Positions 12,301-27,300 of a stretch of 64,000 bases of DNA are shown here, piece by piece (position 1 is the first letter of the stretch; every line of letters begins with the position of its first letter). Source of the DNA: Branchiostoma belcheri (Eukaryota; Chordata; Leptocardii; Amphioxiformes; Branchiostomatidae); assembly GCF_001625305.1 (NCBI RefSeq), contig NW_017802824.1:3963881-4027880 (forward strand), given 5' to 3'. The position numbers and the translations under genes were made by a program. Below the pieces are notes generated by a model that worked only from the letters and a program-made list of their open reading frames with translations, did no database searches and was not told the origin of the DNA.

Positions 12301-15300
12301 TTGCTACCACGGAATGTTAAGTGATTTTCAGTACCAGCTACTGTATAATTCCCATCTTGGCCTGTGACCAGCCTTTTTTTTTAATGTTTACCAAAGGAAA
12401 ACATATTGTTTTTGCTCTGTTTCTTTTCCGTTCCAAACACTGACCTGTTCAATGACCTGAACCAGACCGTCTGTCACCATGGTGACTGGTGTTGTGTTAC
12501 ATCATGTTGCAATTTTATAGTAGGAGGGATTTAGACTCCTATCACCATATAATTATGTGAATGTGTTTGAGTAAGAATTAACAGAGCAGACCATATGCGA
12601 AGGTAAACACAATGCATTTGCTTTGCAAATGTTACCTTTTTAGTAAAAAACTATTGTTTCTTTTCAGACTTCCGTTCATTAAGCGTGGGCTGCGGCTGGA
12701 TCCGTACATTACCACCACCAGTGAACACATCGTAGAGTACGACTTTGACCGCGTAGTTTACGAGGAAAACTCACCGTACCAGAATATCAAAATCCTCCAC
12801 TCACCACAATATGGCAATCTGCTGCTACTGGATGATGACCAGAGTAAGGATATTTTTATATCGTTACAAATATTTATTAATTGACTGCATGAATGAATAA
12901 ATAAATGAATGGAATGATGGATAAATGTCATTGAATGAATGAATAAATGATGCGTCCAATGGTTTGATCAATGATTGAATGAATGAATGGCTTGAAGGAT
13001 GTGAATGGCTTGAAGGATGAATGAATGGCTTGAAGGATGAATGAATGAATGAATAAATTGAATGGTTTTATGGATGAATGAGTGAATGAATGAATGAATG
13101 AATGAATGAATGAATGAATGAATGAATGAATGAATGAATGAATGAATGAATGAATGACGTATGCTTTAATTGCCGAGTCTGTGGGGGTTTTAAGATTCCC
13201 TTTGGAGATATTAATGATATAATTATTGTAACACAAATAATATAATATATAGTATATATGTTACAGAAAAATGAGAAAATTCGAAGTTCAGAAATGACAT
13301 ACCAGTATTCACCCATATCCTAAAACAATTAGCATCAGATTCTGTATTTTAAACTTGTTGTCTTTGCTTCTAACAACAGATCTGGCTGAGAGCGACGTTG
13401 CGTACACGTACGCCATGACGGGAAACGGTCGCGAAGACTTCACCAACAAGGATGTCCTTATTCTGGGGGGCGGTGACGGCGGGATCCTGTACCACCTCCT
13501 CCAACAGAACCCCAAGTTTGTCACCATGCTGGAGATATCCTTTTATAATATGTGTGGAACAACTTGAATGTGTACTGAGTTTCAAATGAAAGCTCATTTG
13601 TGTATCAATAGTTCCAAAGTAGCTTAGTTCCAACACAAAAGGGAACTCACCATAAATTTTTGGTTGAGCTCATCAACCTTCATCAGACATATGATGCAAT
13701 CTCTGACTTTCTGGAAGCTGGGAAGACGGAATCTACCACTGTCACAGTTCAGAGTCAGTTGAGTACAGTTTGTTTAGGATCTCTGTTATAATTGTAAGTT
13801 TCACAATATTCTTCCTGGAGTCCATAGTGAATCATCCGTACTAGTATTTCAACCATCGCACACCGGGGCATGCCCCTACTCTTTTTTGAAAGGCGTGGTG
13901 GGTGTGGACCTCCATTTAACGTCCTATCCGAGGGACGTCCCTAACTAAAGCTCAAAGGTACTCATTTACACCTGTCAGTGAGTGAGGTGAGGAAAGTCGT
14001 GTAAGGTGTCTTTCCAAAGGGCACAAGATTAGTGACAAGGTAGGATTCGAACCTGGGAACTCTTGGTCCTGAGCTGAACACGCTACCGCTTCTGCACACG
14101 ACCCCACAGTCAAACTTGTGACGACCAGTGGACCAAGGAAAAGTGGTCTTCATAGACAAATGGTCTTCTTATACAAAAAGCATGGCCCTTCTTTGCCTCA
14201 TGTTTCTATTTATGCAAAGATATTGCTGCTAGCATTTATTTTTACTTGTCGAGTTGATTCAACTACTCATCTTAGTTGATTCAACTACTCATCTGATGGC
14301 AACACTGCTTTCAGCACAAAGGACAGCAACAATATCCATTTATGGCTTGTTCCAAAATCCCGTTTTTCAGGAGACTGCCCTATTGATCCAAAGTGATTTC
14401 ACTGCCAATGCCATTTTACATAGCACAAAGATATTTATGCTGTTAAAATCAATAGCAAACTAGCCAGTCAAAATTCTAATGCAACATTGACCAAACATCC
14501 AATGAAAACCGTGAAAAATCCGGATATCGCTCAGGCACAGTATGTTCTGCCGATGTGCTGCCGATTTACATGCAGGAAAAATTCTAGAAAGTTTTCCTAC
14601 ACTCGCGTGCATAGGCAGTTTTCATACTGTCAGGTTTTTGTCCGCGTGTAAATCTTACTTGGATGAGCAACAGATTATACTATTCGTGGGAAAAGGTTAA
14701 AAGAAATCCCCAAAGTGGTGCAGGCATGTTATTGATGGCACACTGTGCCTGGAATTTCAAAATGCTCCTTGGGTTCCTCAGGGGTATTTTAACACCATCA
14801 CACAAGACATCCATTGCAGTCATGGTTTGCAGTTCAAACCCCATTGTGTGCCCTTAAACAGTCAGTTTTTCATGCAGTGGTACACCATGTACAATCTGGC
14901 CTTTCATATATTTTCATTGTGACGTTTTCAGTGGGGAACCAGTAATCAATAGTGGTTCATATCATTCTGTTCTACATTTAACATCTGTTTTAGACACCTA
15001 TAGCATCTGCAGATTATAAAATAGTCAAACTAAACACACCAGCTTTGCAGGCACATGGCTACATTACACCGAACGACTTGTTACACCTAAATCTCAAACA
15101 TCTAACCATGGATTGTTTAAATGATAATGCCCCTACTGTACTTGGTGAAATCAAGTTACACTCTGCAATTATTAGGAAAGAATGAGTTTTTGAACACCTA
15201 TTTGAAGATAAGTCCATCCATCCATTCATCCGTCAGTTCATTGATGCAGTCCATCTTTACCTGACAGACAGCATCAGTTGTTGGCAGTTCCAATTGTCTG

Positions 15301-18300
15301 ACTCAACACTGATGGGTAAAGGATGAGGCTGCATACTAAGTGGTCTAACTAGCATCCATCTTTCTGCTATTTGACAGAATTTTGCCTCTCATGAAAGGCA
15401 AAAATTTTGCCCAATTCATCATCTTTGACAGACAAAAATTGGTGTGTAAATTTATGGAAAGAGATGTTATCAAACTTAGCTTTGTTGACAAAATTTGGCT
15501 CTCAAAATGCAGGAAAAATTGTTTCAAAGGGTCAACATTTCAAAATTTTGTCCCTGGACACCTGAGGACACAGTGTAACGTCAAATAAAATTGAGATGAT
15601 GGAAAAGAATTTCAGGCTCTATAGCTAGCTGTTGAGGTGAAGCAATTTTATATCATAGAACTACGATCAGTATGTTGATCATACTATAGAATTACTAAGG
15701 TTTGCCTTAGGGGATATACATCAGATTCTACTGAGTCAGACATAATTGACTCTACCTGGGCAGGTAAACTATTTGGGCATTACACTGTCAGTGAGCCCAT
15801 CCTATCTTACACAAAGCAGATATTAGCCAGTGACCTGTACAGAACAGGTTCTACAAGTTTTAAGTCAACCGTGAAAATTAACAGTATTGTGTTGCAATGT
15901 CACTGACTCAAAGTCCTAATAGTATGAAACAACAGACAGTGGTAATCTCTCAAGTAATATATTTTTTCATAGTTTGTTGATTTGTCAAATTATAGAGCTG
16001 GGAGTACCCTATGAAAATTATTTTAAAAAATGCAGCATTTACATCAACTGACAAGGCTCAAAATACCACCTGCATGATTGTACAGGTACACAGGTTAGTG
16101 CACTAAAAATTGGAGCTGTGTGCACTGAGGTTCAAGTTTTAAAAATCTTTTCAGGGGAGCTTGCTGCTGCAAAATTGAGATGACGGAAAAAAATCAGGCT
16201 ACTAGATATTTTCATTCAGCATCATTTTCATACATGGCAGATAGCATGAGTTCCTATTGGCTGAATCAGCAGATGGGGAAATGATGAAGCACCATCTGCA
16301 TCATCTGCCCATCAATCATCCTCCAGGGATGTGTTGGACCATATCTTCATTGGGAAAATTGATGGGGACAGCATTTTTATCGGCTTTGCCAATTTCTCTG
16401 GCATCTATTGAATATGATGGTCAAAATCTTGTATGGCTTTGATATGTGTCATAATAATGATCCTTTTATTGATTTATTGTACAAAAATAAAGATGTAGAT
16501 CTCTTTTATACCATATCTTAAGTGGGCAAGAAAATTGTTATTTTGTCATAATGCTCTTATTACCTCTGGTAGGCTTGAGCAATCCTTCACATATTCGCAA
16601 TTGAGCTACTTAGTTTAAATTAAAAAGTACATCATAATTCAATGATTATTCATACCCTAAACAGGCATTATGCAACATTTTTGCACCAAAAATAATTAAT
16701 TGAAATATTCTCATTGACAAAATAAGCTTCCTGTGATTGTATATTATTTCCACTTGTCAAAACATATTTGTGCAATTATCACAATTTTCTAATACCTATC
16801 ACTGGCAAGCAATCAAACAGTTTTGCATTAGGAACAGCTGTACATTCTGCTGACGTGCTATACAAATGTATCAATAGCAGACGACAAGAGCTGAAAATGG
16901 CCTGCCATGGCTTTTGATGTTTGATCTCATTCTTCTTTTCCGAGTCTTTCCAAATTGCTTCTCACGTGAGGTAATGCCTAATGGCCTTTTGAGTCACGTG
17001 TGCAATTATATCTATAACATGTTTGGAAGGCTAAATAAGGCCATTCTTTATTACCATAAATGATGAACTGCCAATTTGTGTTACAGTTTACACCAAGATG
17101 AGCAAGACCGATGTGGAACGATGAAAATACATCAGGGTTCACAATCCTTTTTTTTTTCTTTCTGCATATCTGTACTGGTGCAGGTTACACACTGAAAAAT
17201 ACCTGCACCAGACAAGTTTTGTATGAATCATTCATATTATTACTAAAACTGTTCAGAAACTACTCAGTCTGCCATTATTTCTATTCAATATTTAATACAT
17301 TGCAAACAATGTTTTAATCATTAGATGGTAACAGTCAATTTGATATTATAGCAAATATGATATAATCATTATTATAATTATGATAATGATTATAATCATT
17401 ATAATCATTAGATGGTAACAGTCAATTTATTATTATAACAAATATGATATAATCATTATTAATATAATAATCATAATGGTTATAATCATTAGATGGTAAC
17501 AGTCAATTTATTATTATAGCAAATATGATATAATCATTATAATCATTAGATGGTAACAGTCAATTTATTATATATGATAGCAAATATGATAAACGTTACA
17601 TCATAATCCACATTGCAAATAACCTCCCAATGGTTCAAAGTTCGATACACTACTATTATGTCTATTATTTTGACTACAAAACACATTCACATTCAAAAAT
17701 ACATGTTAGACCCACACAGTGTTAACAGTGACACTATTCCTCTGCATACTGTAATGTCAATAAGATGCCAGACTTTATTGCTGATACAATGTAGTAGATA
17801 TCACAGTGCCCAAGGGACATCAGATATAGATTATTAGTCCACAAAGAACACCATGCATATACATGTATGTGCATTGTAAAATTTTTAAGATGATAATTTA
17901 ACATTCTATATACTATGTATAGTTAATTTTGCTTCTCCAGTGACTTTAAAATTCTTACAAGAGCCATCATACATGACTTGTATTATATTATATTGCCTCC
18001 GGTCAAAATATAATATATCTTGTAGTTATATTAAGGATAATTTGATCACAGACAGCATATCCAAGAATTTTTAACTCTTAATATTATTAAATAAATGTCT
18101 GAATATGAAAAGATGTACTTATGCAGTAATTATGAATTTCTATAGAAATTACTGCTGCAGCAGTGCCAGTATCTTAAAAGTTATTAGATTGTACAGTGTC
18201 ACACAAAGAGGGGCTTTACAATAATTTACAATTAGGGTCATTAACCATATTTCCATTCATAATGAGTGGGGAACATATCAGAACTATTTAACAATTAGTG

Positions 18301-21300
18301 AATTTTACCTAAAATGTTCCTTGCTACAAGACTTCCTAGCTACTAGATTTAAAAAAAAAACCCTGCATGTCATATACATTGTATTATTGACATTTAGGGG
18401 TAATGTTTTCATCAAGTTTGATGAATTGTGATGTCTGACAAAATATATTTTGTGTATCTCCAAGTTGTATCTAGTTCATCAGGCTGGAAGGTAGTTTAAG
18501 TGTCCTTTCCACCTGACTTGTTCCCGGGGCATGTTCCACCTGACTTGTTCCCAGGCATGTAATGAAATAATCCTGATTCCCGAGAGCAGCCAGGATGATA
18601 GAGTGTCCATGCCGCTGGCCTGTGCAGTTGACGGTATTTCCTCATTACTCAGGAAATTGCCTATCGATCCACAGTCCTGCTTTTTTGTAGCAGCTCCCAT
18701 CCAGAAATACGATTCTCTAATCCTGAAGTGATATACAGATCGAGCCTGATTCAGTAAATTCCTCTTAGTTCAAAAGGCGAGATGTTATATCTTTAGGCCA
18801 CACCAATTTAATTTGTTGGTTCTCAGATTTTTCCAGAAAAAAATATGAAGCAACAGGGCAAAATAAAATAATAAAAACAGGTCAATGACCTGAACCAGAT
18901 GTCTGTCACCATGGTAACTATTGTTGGGTTACGTCATATTGCAATTTTATAGCAGGAGGGATTTAGACTCCTGTCTGAGTACAGTTGTATATAATTATGT
19001 ATGATGAATGTGTTTGAGTATTTATTAACAGATCAGACCGTATGCGAAGGTAAACATTATGAATTTGCTTTGCAAATGTTTAACCTTAAGTTTCTAGTTG
19101 CGAGGAATTTTCCTTGACTGTACCTCACATAGACCAAATGGTAATAGATGCAGCGACGAAATACCTGCGGGGAATCTGCCACGACTGTTTCGACTCCCTC
19201 AGCGGAGACAACTACTTGGTAATCCACAGTCATCCTGTGTCGTTGGATCACACCAAACTGTCGTCGTTTTTACTTATGATGACATAGATCGTTGTTTTTG
19301 CTCAGTTTCTTCTTCTCCAAACAAGTAAGGTCAATGACCTGAACCAGACGTCTGTCAACATGATGGTAACTGGTGTTGGGTTACATCATTAATAATCATA
19401 TATTATTAATTTCCCTATAGGTACGTGTAGAAGACTGTGTACCAGTGCTGGAACAGTACGCACGAGACGGCAAAACATTTGACTATGTCATCAACGATCT
19501 CACAGACATTCCTATAGCTCAAGAACCTACAGGTATGGAAAAAACTCCTTGGGCCTAGGAAAAAAACCTTGTGTTTCCTGGTTCAGCCCTGAAAAAATTA
19601 GAGTCGGTAGTTTAGGGATTACCTTTTTTTTCATTGATATCTAGTATATAGGGGTCCAACTCATACAAATTGAATACAGTTAAATAAAGTAAAACTTGCA
19701 TGAGGACAGTTTTATTTTCAATGTCATATGTTAGAAAACCAATTGTGCAACGTTGTATCACTCAGGTGTCAGATCATAGAGCTACATGTAGAAAAGGTTG
19801 ATCAGATCAAAAAATCATGTCCCTTGCAGGGGTCCAGGGGTCAGCAGGTTTTTTTAGGGTCGGTCGAGAAACAGGAAACAAAGTTTTTTTCCCTAGGCCT
19901 TGTCCGTAGTGGGTTGCCGGCTTCTGACTTAAAACACCTGTAACACAGCATTGGCATCCATCCCAGACTTTTCTAACTCCATTTTCAAAAGCCGTCTACC
20001 ATAGAACCGATCCAATGTAAGGGCGCCCACGTACATCAAAGCACGTTTCAGATCAGTTCACCTGATCTTTGTTAAGTCGAGGAGACATCCAGTCCCGCCG
20101 TGGCCATATTAAGTACTTTTTGTAGATAACAGCATGAGGAAGAACCCCTATCTGTACCTCCGCTAAGACTGATAGAGCTACGGTGTATAATCCTTTAAGT
20201 TGGCGTGACTGAGTGAACAACGTGACCCTAGGCAAACCAATTTAATTTGTTGGTTCTTGGATATTTCATGAAAAATACAAAGCAACAGGGCAAAAAAAAA
20301 AAAAAAACAGGTCTAGGCATCCTATTATAGCCCCAGATGCTACTGTTATGATAGGAGCCATGAAGTCAACACAAAAGGCTGGGTTAATATTTAAACAATG
20401 AGTTTTGAACTTTTAATCAAACCACTGCATTGATAGATGGAAAAACTGCAACAAGTAGGAAGAAAAAGACTTTCCTCAACTGTTGGGGGCAAAACATGAG
20501 CATATTTCAGTTGATTCAGAACCAGTATCTTGAAATGAAAAAAAAAAAATGAACTGGCAAATCCGAGAACCAACAAATTAAATTGGTGTGGCCCTACCAT
20601 TTATCACTCCTCTTCTCGTGGTACTGAACAGTAAACCCATGAGAGATGACCCCTACATGCAGTAGTCGCACTGTCTCTGCTGTGAGTATGGATAAAAGGT
20701 ATCTAATGCCATTAACGTGAAAAGCAGCATCCAAAAGGGCAGTGGGAATTGTGCAGGGTCATTTCTTATGGGGCTGTAGCTGCTCAGCAAAATCGTCCTA
20801 AGGCCACACCAATCTATTTTCTTGGTTAACGGGTTTTTCTAGAAGAATAATTGAGCGGGCGGGTGAAAGAAAATAAAAATAAAAACAGGTCTAGGCATCC
20901 TATTATGACCCAAAATGGTACGATAGGAGCCATGAAGTCAACACACCAGGCTGGTTCAAAATTTAAACAATGAATTTTGAACTTTTGATGATACCACTGC
21001 ATTGAAAGATGGAATTACTGTAACGACTAGGATGAAAAGGACTGTTTTCAACTGTTCAGGGCAAAATATGAGCATTTTACAGTTGATTCTGAATTTTTTT
21101 TTTTTGCAAGTCCGAAAAAAAATGAAGCGGGCAAATCCATTAACCAAGAAATTAAATTGGTGTGGCCTAACTGCTTCATCTGAGTTTAAATTGAAAGTCT
21201 TTACTTACGTATTCTCAGAATAGTTCCAATCTACATGTAAATTATGACCTACATAACAGGTAATTCCTTTGCCTGCACTTCGTGCTTGAAGAATGTAGCA

Positions 21301-24300
21301 CTTAGTGGAATGAAGCTTCTAGATTTTTTTACTACCTATAGAGCAGTATTCTTTGACAAATTGTAATAGAAAATCCTGGTCATTACCATTCAATACAATA
21401 CAGGGAAAAGATGCAGCAAATATGCTAGTATGCTGACAGAGAAATGAACCTACGGCCACACCAATTAAATTTGTTGGTTCTCGGATATTTGCCTCTTCAT
21501 TTTTTTTCTGATTTGCAAAAAAAAAAAAGATTCTGGTTCTGAATCAACTAAAAAAATGCTCATATTTTGCCCCCAAAAGTTGAGGGAAGTTGTTTTCTTC
21601 CCACTTGTTACAGTTATTTAACTTTCTGCTTGTTACACAATTATTTAACGTAAAAGAGCAACACTTCATAGTAGCGGGTACCTGTACCTGTGTTAATAAA
21701 GAAGTGTAGCCTATTTTTTCTAGCACTGGAAAAAAACATTATTCCCAAATCAAAGAAGTGTAGCCTATTTTTCCTAGCACTGAAAAAAAACATGATTCCC
21801 AAATCATTCCAATTTTCACACTTTCTAGTGGGCAAGTGTTTGTGGATTCTTAGTTTTTGAGCTAAATCTGAGTCAATTTTGTCCAAACCTACATGTAAGT
21901 GGATTACTTGTCATCTAATAATGGCCAGCCAGACATCACATGAACAACTCAATATAGATGTAAAAGATACTGATGTCACAGGATGTCAGTTCTTTATCAG
22001 GTTATCTTCAGCTTGTGTAATCCTTGTGGCCGTTGAATGGTTTTCGTTAGAAGACATCTGAATATCATCTATAGGTTATTCCAACGATGGAAGACATGAA
22101 AAATACCAACCATCACGTGTTCAGCACCAGGGACAGGGCCTGTCTTTGAAGTTTTGCAAAGAATGGAATTGTATGGGTTTTCGGCTGTGCAATAATGGGG
22201 AATATTTAATACTTGCAATGGTTAAGCCACACCAGTTTAATATGTTGGGTCATGGCTCATGACTACATGTACTATGAGCATTTGGGGCTATCATAGGATG
22301 CCTAGGCCTGTTCTACATCTTCTTTTTTTTTTGGCCTGTCGCTGCATATTTTTTCTGAAAAAATCTAAGAACCAACAAATCAAATTGGTATGGCCTCAGG
22401 CCTTGGAAAAAGAATGATGTCTCCATTTTTCCAACCGATCTTAGCAAAAACCTGCCGACCCTACCTTTTTTTCGATCAACAGCTGGTAAATTTTTGATCT
22501 GACATCTGAATTTTAAACGCTCTGAAGTCTGAAAAGTCATTTAAAGTCAATTTTTTAAAGTAAATTGGGTGAAATATTTTTCCACAAGCAAACAAACTTT
22601 ATTTGTTGGATAATTTCAGCGGAAAAAAGAATTTAAAAAAATAAATCCCTACCTACCAACCATAGTTTTTTTCAGGTCTGAAACTGGAAACACCATGTCG
22701 ATTTTCCTAGACCTAATAATGAAATATATGAGATAAATAAAATAGAATAAATAAAACAAAATGCTTACCTCCATGTCTTCAGCACTAAGGACAGGCCCTG
22801 TCTTTGAAAGTTTGCAAAGGGGATTTTATTGGTTTTTTATTTGATAAAATGTGTAGATGAAAAATAGTAATAACCACATGTTCAGCACTAGGGACAGGCC
22901 CTGTCTTTAATGTTTTGTAAAAAAAAAAAGAAGGGAATTCTATTAGTTTTCAGGTCTGCATGAAAGTCACCATTTACCACCAGATGAAGACATGAACCAT
23001 GACTTGAAGCAGTTCTGCCTCATCCAATTATTACAGATGCTCTTGCCCCGGGAGATTATCCTGCACCAAAATGTGCTGCATCAAATTCATAGTGTGGATT
23101 ACCATGGAGCAACCATTATGTACCCCAAATGACTTTTAGCAGAAGCTATCTTGGTAAAGTGGCTTGTGGGCTCTGTCACATTTTTACTCAATCACCATTT
23201 CTGACTAAAGTATCTCAACTAAAGTGTGTTATGTCTGATAATATGTGCGTACACATAGATTAACTGTGGCATCTAATGGGTCTATGTCATGATATTCATT
23301 TAGGGCTTGAAATACGTTCTTCAAAACTGGTGCAGGTAACATTCAAAATAATCTGTTACCGTAAATTTTACCTGCACCACTCAGAATTTAGGAAGTATGG
23401 ATCATACAAAAACTGTTCAGAAACATTTGCCATTTATTATGTTTACCGAAGGAAAACATTGTTTTTACTCAATTTCCTCTTCCTCTTCTCCAAACACTAA
23501 CCTCTGACCTGGCCAATGACATGATTTGTTGATGTCTGTCACCATGGTGACTGGTGATGGGTTACATAATGTTGCAAACTTCATGGTCTGCTCTGCTCCT
23601 GTCACCATAATACTAGTAGTACATGTATGTGAATATGTTTGAGTAAAAATTAACAGGGCAGACCATGTCCGAAGGTAAACATTATGCATTTGCTTTGCAA
23701 ATGTTAAATACTTCTCTAGTTTCTTTTATACTTCATAGGTGGTGAAAGACTTAGTCAATACATCTTTACATACATTTTGCATATAAACACAGTATATGAA
23801 CAATTGCAGTTAGATGTAGGTTGACAACAGAAATACCTGCACAGCTCCAATTTTACCTGACACTATTTTGAGCCTTGTACAAGTACATGTAGATTGTTAC
23901 CACTGATACTATTGTGCTCTAATGGGAAAAAGTATTTGCCAGTGATTTCAAATTAGAATTTGGCTTCCAAATCACATTAGCTAGCGTGAGAACAATCCTT
24001 TGGTGTATGAGAGCCTATTCCAAATCCCTCTATGTACTTGCTAATGGAATTTGTCTCTGCAACATTTGCTTCATCACGTTATTACTCCGTGAAGGAGGTC
24101 AGGACCTCCGGACGGAGTGTTGTAATCGGCTGATTTTTCATGTTCGCAGTCAAAACACTGGGTTCTCTTTGTGTAATCGGCACGCAATTTTATACGCCGT
24201 CTGCGGGCATGCCCGTGTTGATGCACGAATGTGTATTTTTGCCGTTGCTGCTTTCGCGGTCAATGTAATATCGCAGACGCACCCCTACAATTACGAGGCG

Positions 24301-27300
24301 AATTGGAATGGTCCAGAAAAACGCGTTGTTTGGAATAGCAGTGGGGTTCAAAAAAGTTCATGCAGATACGGGGTGGTTTTTATAAGTGGTTCCAGATGTT
24401 TTTGCCCATGGTTAAGAGATGCCAAGTTTTTTGGAAGATGTTCGCAGCCAAAACGCATTCTTCCGTACGTCGCATTTCTGTGTAATTTCGCATGTGGTGT
24501 TGCATTATGTCCGGGATGATGCACGTCTTTTTATTTTTACCGTAGCTGTTTTGATATTGGAGTAAATGCTTATTTTCGAAACATCCCCATTTCTTTGAAA
24601 TGGTTTCGTCCGTTTATGCAACTGTTACTGCGCTAATGACGACCAGTCGCGCTGTCCTGATACACCGCGAATGTGCGAGTGTTCCCTGTAGACAGTCCCG
24701 GGAGTCATTTTTTTCGCACATTCCAGGAGCCAAACCAAAATACGTTCATGAACCGAGTCCAAAAAACCGAAACGTGAAAATCGGATGATCGGACCTGATG
24801 TACATTTCTCTTTCTATAGATTGTACACACAATACACACATCTTTAGATAATCTGGCCATGGCAGGTTAAAAAAAAGTAACCCTGAATCATACTAGATTA
24901 GCGTAAATGCATGTTAATGCGTTCAAAAACAAGAAAAAATTGTTTCCGGGTATTAATCTCTTGAATCACGGCGCTGAATATTGACGCAAAAATATTTCGG
25001 GCATCGCGCGCCCTTCCCGCGTCACGTGTAGGCATCTCGCATCTCTGATTGGTTGTTGCGTCTTAAGATGACTGAGCCGACGCGCGTTTAAACAATTTTT
25101 CTTNNNNNNNNNNNNNNNNNNNNNNNNNNNNNNNNNNNNNNNNNNNNNNNNNNNNNNNNNNNNNNNNNNNNNNNNNNNNNNNNNNNNNNNNNNNNNNNNA
25201 AATATGAAGCGACAGGGCGAAAAAATAAAAACAGGTCTAGGCATTCTATTATAGGCTTAAATGCTATGGAATGAGCCATGAAGTCAACACAAAAGGCTGG
25301 GTTAAAATTTAAACATTGAATTTTGAACTTTTAATCAAACCACTGCATTGATAGATGGGAAAACTGTAACAACTAGGAAGAAAAGGACTTTCCTCAACTG
25401 TTGGGGGCAAAACATGAGCATTTTTCAGTTGATTCAGGACCAGAATCAAAATTTTTTTTTTTTGCAAATCAAGAAAAAACGAAGAGGCGAATCCGAGAAC
25501 CAACAAATTAAATTGGTGTGGCCTAATTTCCAGTCACTATCATGGTCAGGGCTGAAATGAACATGCCACTGGCCAATTGTTACAAAATCTAAATCCATTA
25601 TTATTGCTTTAAAATCTCATTTTTTATAAAATAATCATTTTATTAAATACTCATTTTTTTCTAATAGTCAGTCATGCAAGGCAAATATGAAATTATGCAG
25701 GTCCAAAATATACATTATGAGGTATGCACGCATTCAGTATAACACAGTATATAATTATATATAATGGATTATTCTTTCTGCAGCAGTTGTGTGTTGGCGT
25801 GTCTGGGGAGTGTTTCCATGGAGACTAAGCTCAAGTTCTCATGCCAGCCTGAAATTTTGTTGGTCATTGAAGTCACCCGTTATGTTGTCCATTCATCTCT
25901 TCCTTGGATGTGGGTTTTGGCCTTCCACATTCAGTGTGATGACCTTTCTGGGCCAATTCTTACTGTCCATTCTTTGGAGGTGACCAGAAAATCCTAAGGC
26001 CACACCAATCTAATTTGTTAGTTCTTGGATTTTTTTCTGAATTGCAAAAAAAAAAAAGATTCTGGTTTTGAATTAACTCAAAAATGGTCATATTTTGCTC
26101 CCAACAGTTGAGGAAAGTCCTTTTCTTCCTTGTTGTTGCAGTTTTTCCATCTATCAATGAAGTTACTGTGGTTTGATTAAAAGGTCAAAATTTGTTGTTT
26201 AGATCATATCAACACAGCCTTTTGTGTTGACTTCATGGCTTGTATCGTAGCATTTGGGGCTTTTTTTTTTTCTAGAATACACAAGTGCTGTGCGGACAAG
26301 GACACATCCTCAGTGATGCACCTGGAATCATTGGGTGTTTCGGGTCTTTGAGCATCATACACCCTCATCCAGGCGACCCAGCCGGGGTGATCAGTCCCCG
26401 ACTTGTGTCCAAGTGGCATTTGTCCAACTATCCCCCCGACGGAACCACAGCCATCTTGAGGCTCTTTCTGCGGCGTCAAGAATGTCTCTGATAGCGTGTC
26501 TGAGCTGCGGCCCTCTTACTCCGAGGAGCTTTAACGATCTAGACAACGACTGACCTGCGAACCCCCGACACCCAACCTCAACCGGTGCACACCGGGCCCT
26601 CCACCCCCTCTTCTGACTGTCTATTACTAGTTCAGTGTACTTCGCTCTTTTACGCTCGTGGGCTTCGACTATTCTACTTTCCCACGGAACAGTCAGTTCC
26701 AACATGATCACTTGTTTTGTGGAGTCCGACCAAAGTACCACGTCTGGCCGCAATGACGTGGCAACGATGTGATCTGGAAACTTGAGCTGTTTGTCTAAAT
26801 CTACTTTGAGCTGCCAGTCTCTCGCAGTAGCTAGAAGCCCACCAGCAGAAGTGGGTTTCCGCTTAGCACTCTCACCAGCCCTGACAAAGGTTATGGACTT
26901 CTTAGGTGGCATCTGACTCTTGCTGCTTTGAATAGCCTTGCAAAAGGAAGCAGCCAACACTCTCAAGACCTGGTCGTGCCGCCAGCGATACCTCCCCTCG
27001 CCCAGTGCCCTTGGACAGCAGCTGAGAATGTGCTCTAGGGTACCTCTTCTCCCGCAAAGTGGACATGCTGGGGTCTCTGCCATGCCCCAGATATGCAAGT
27101 TGGCTGGGCTTGGGAGGACATCATACACAGAAGAGATGAGAAACTTGATCCGGAAAGGTTCGGCCCTGCACAGCTATGGCCATGTGACTTTGCGGGGCTC
27201 TGTCTGCTCCCATCTGGTCCACGCACCCTGCTTGCGCATGCCTACCATCCTGCAGTGGCGAGCCTCCTCTTCCTCGGCTCGTATCTCATCCTGGACCAGT

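Larger units (their letters stand above)
13535..19128 (+). other. SMS: U12-type AT-AC intron of SMS (intron 6)
   Basis: The intron starts ATATCCTTTT directly after ...MLE (13534) and ends ...CCTCAC before ATAGACCAAATGG. Nine bases (TTCCTTGAC, 19110-19118) match the U12 branch-site consensus, with the branch A 11 nt from the 3' end. No GT donor gives a continuous frame, whereas AT-AC joins MLE to IDQMVID, the order seen in human SMS, in phase 0. Confidence 0.9.

Noticed and set aside
12928-13316. Minus-strand proteins made of repeated IHSF
   Set aside because: Translation of an AATG microsatellite; the same occurs at 55179-55549.
23986-24519. 177-codon plus-strand open frame as a gene
   Set aside because: It covers a dispersed repeat found inverted and disrupted at 9915-10165, with no splice context and no recognisable domain.
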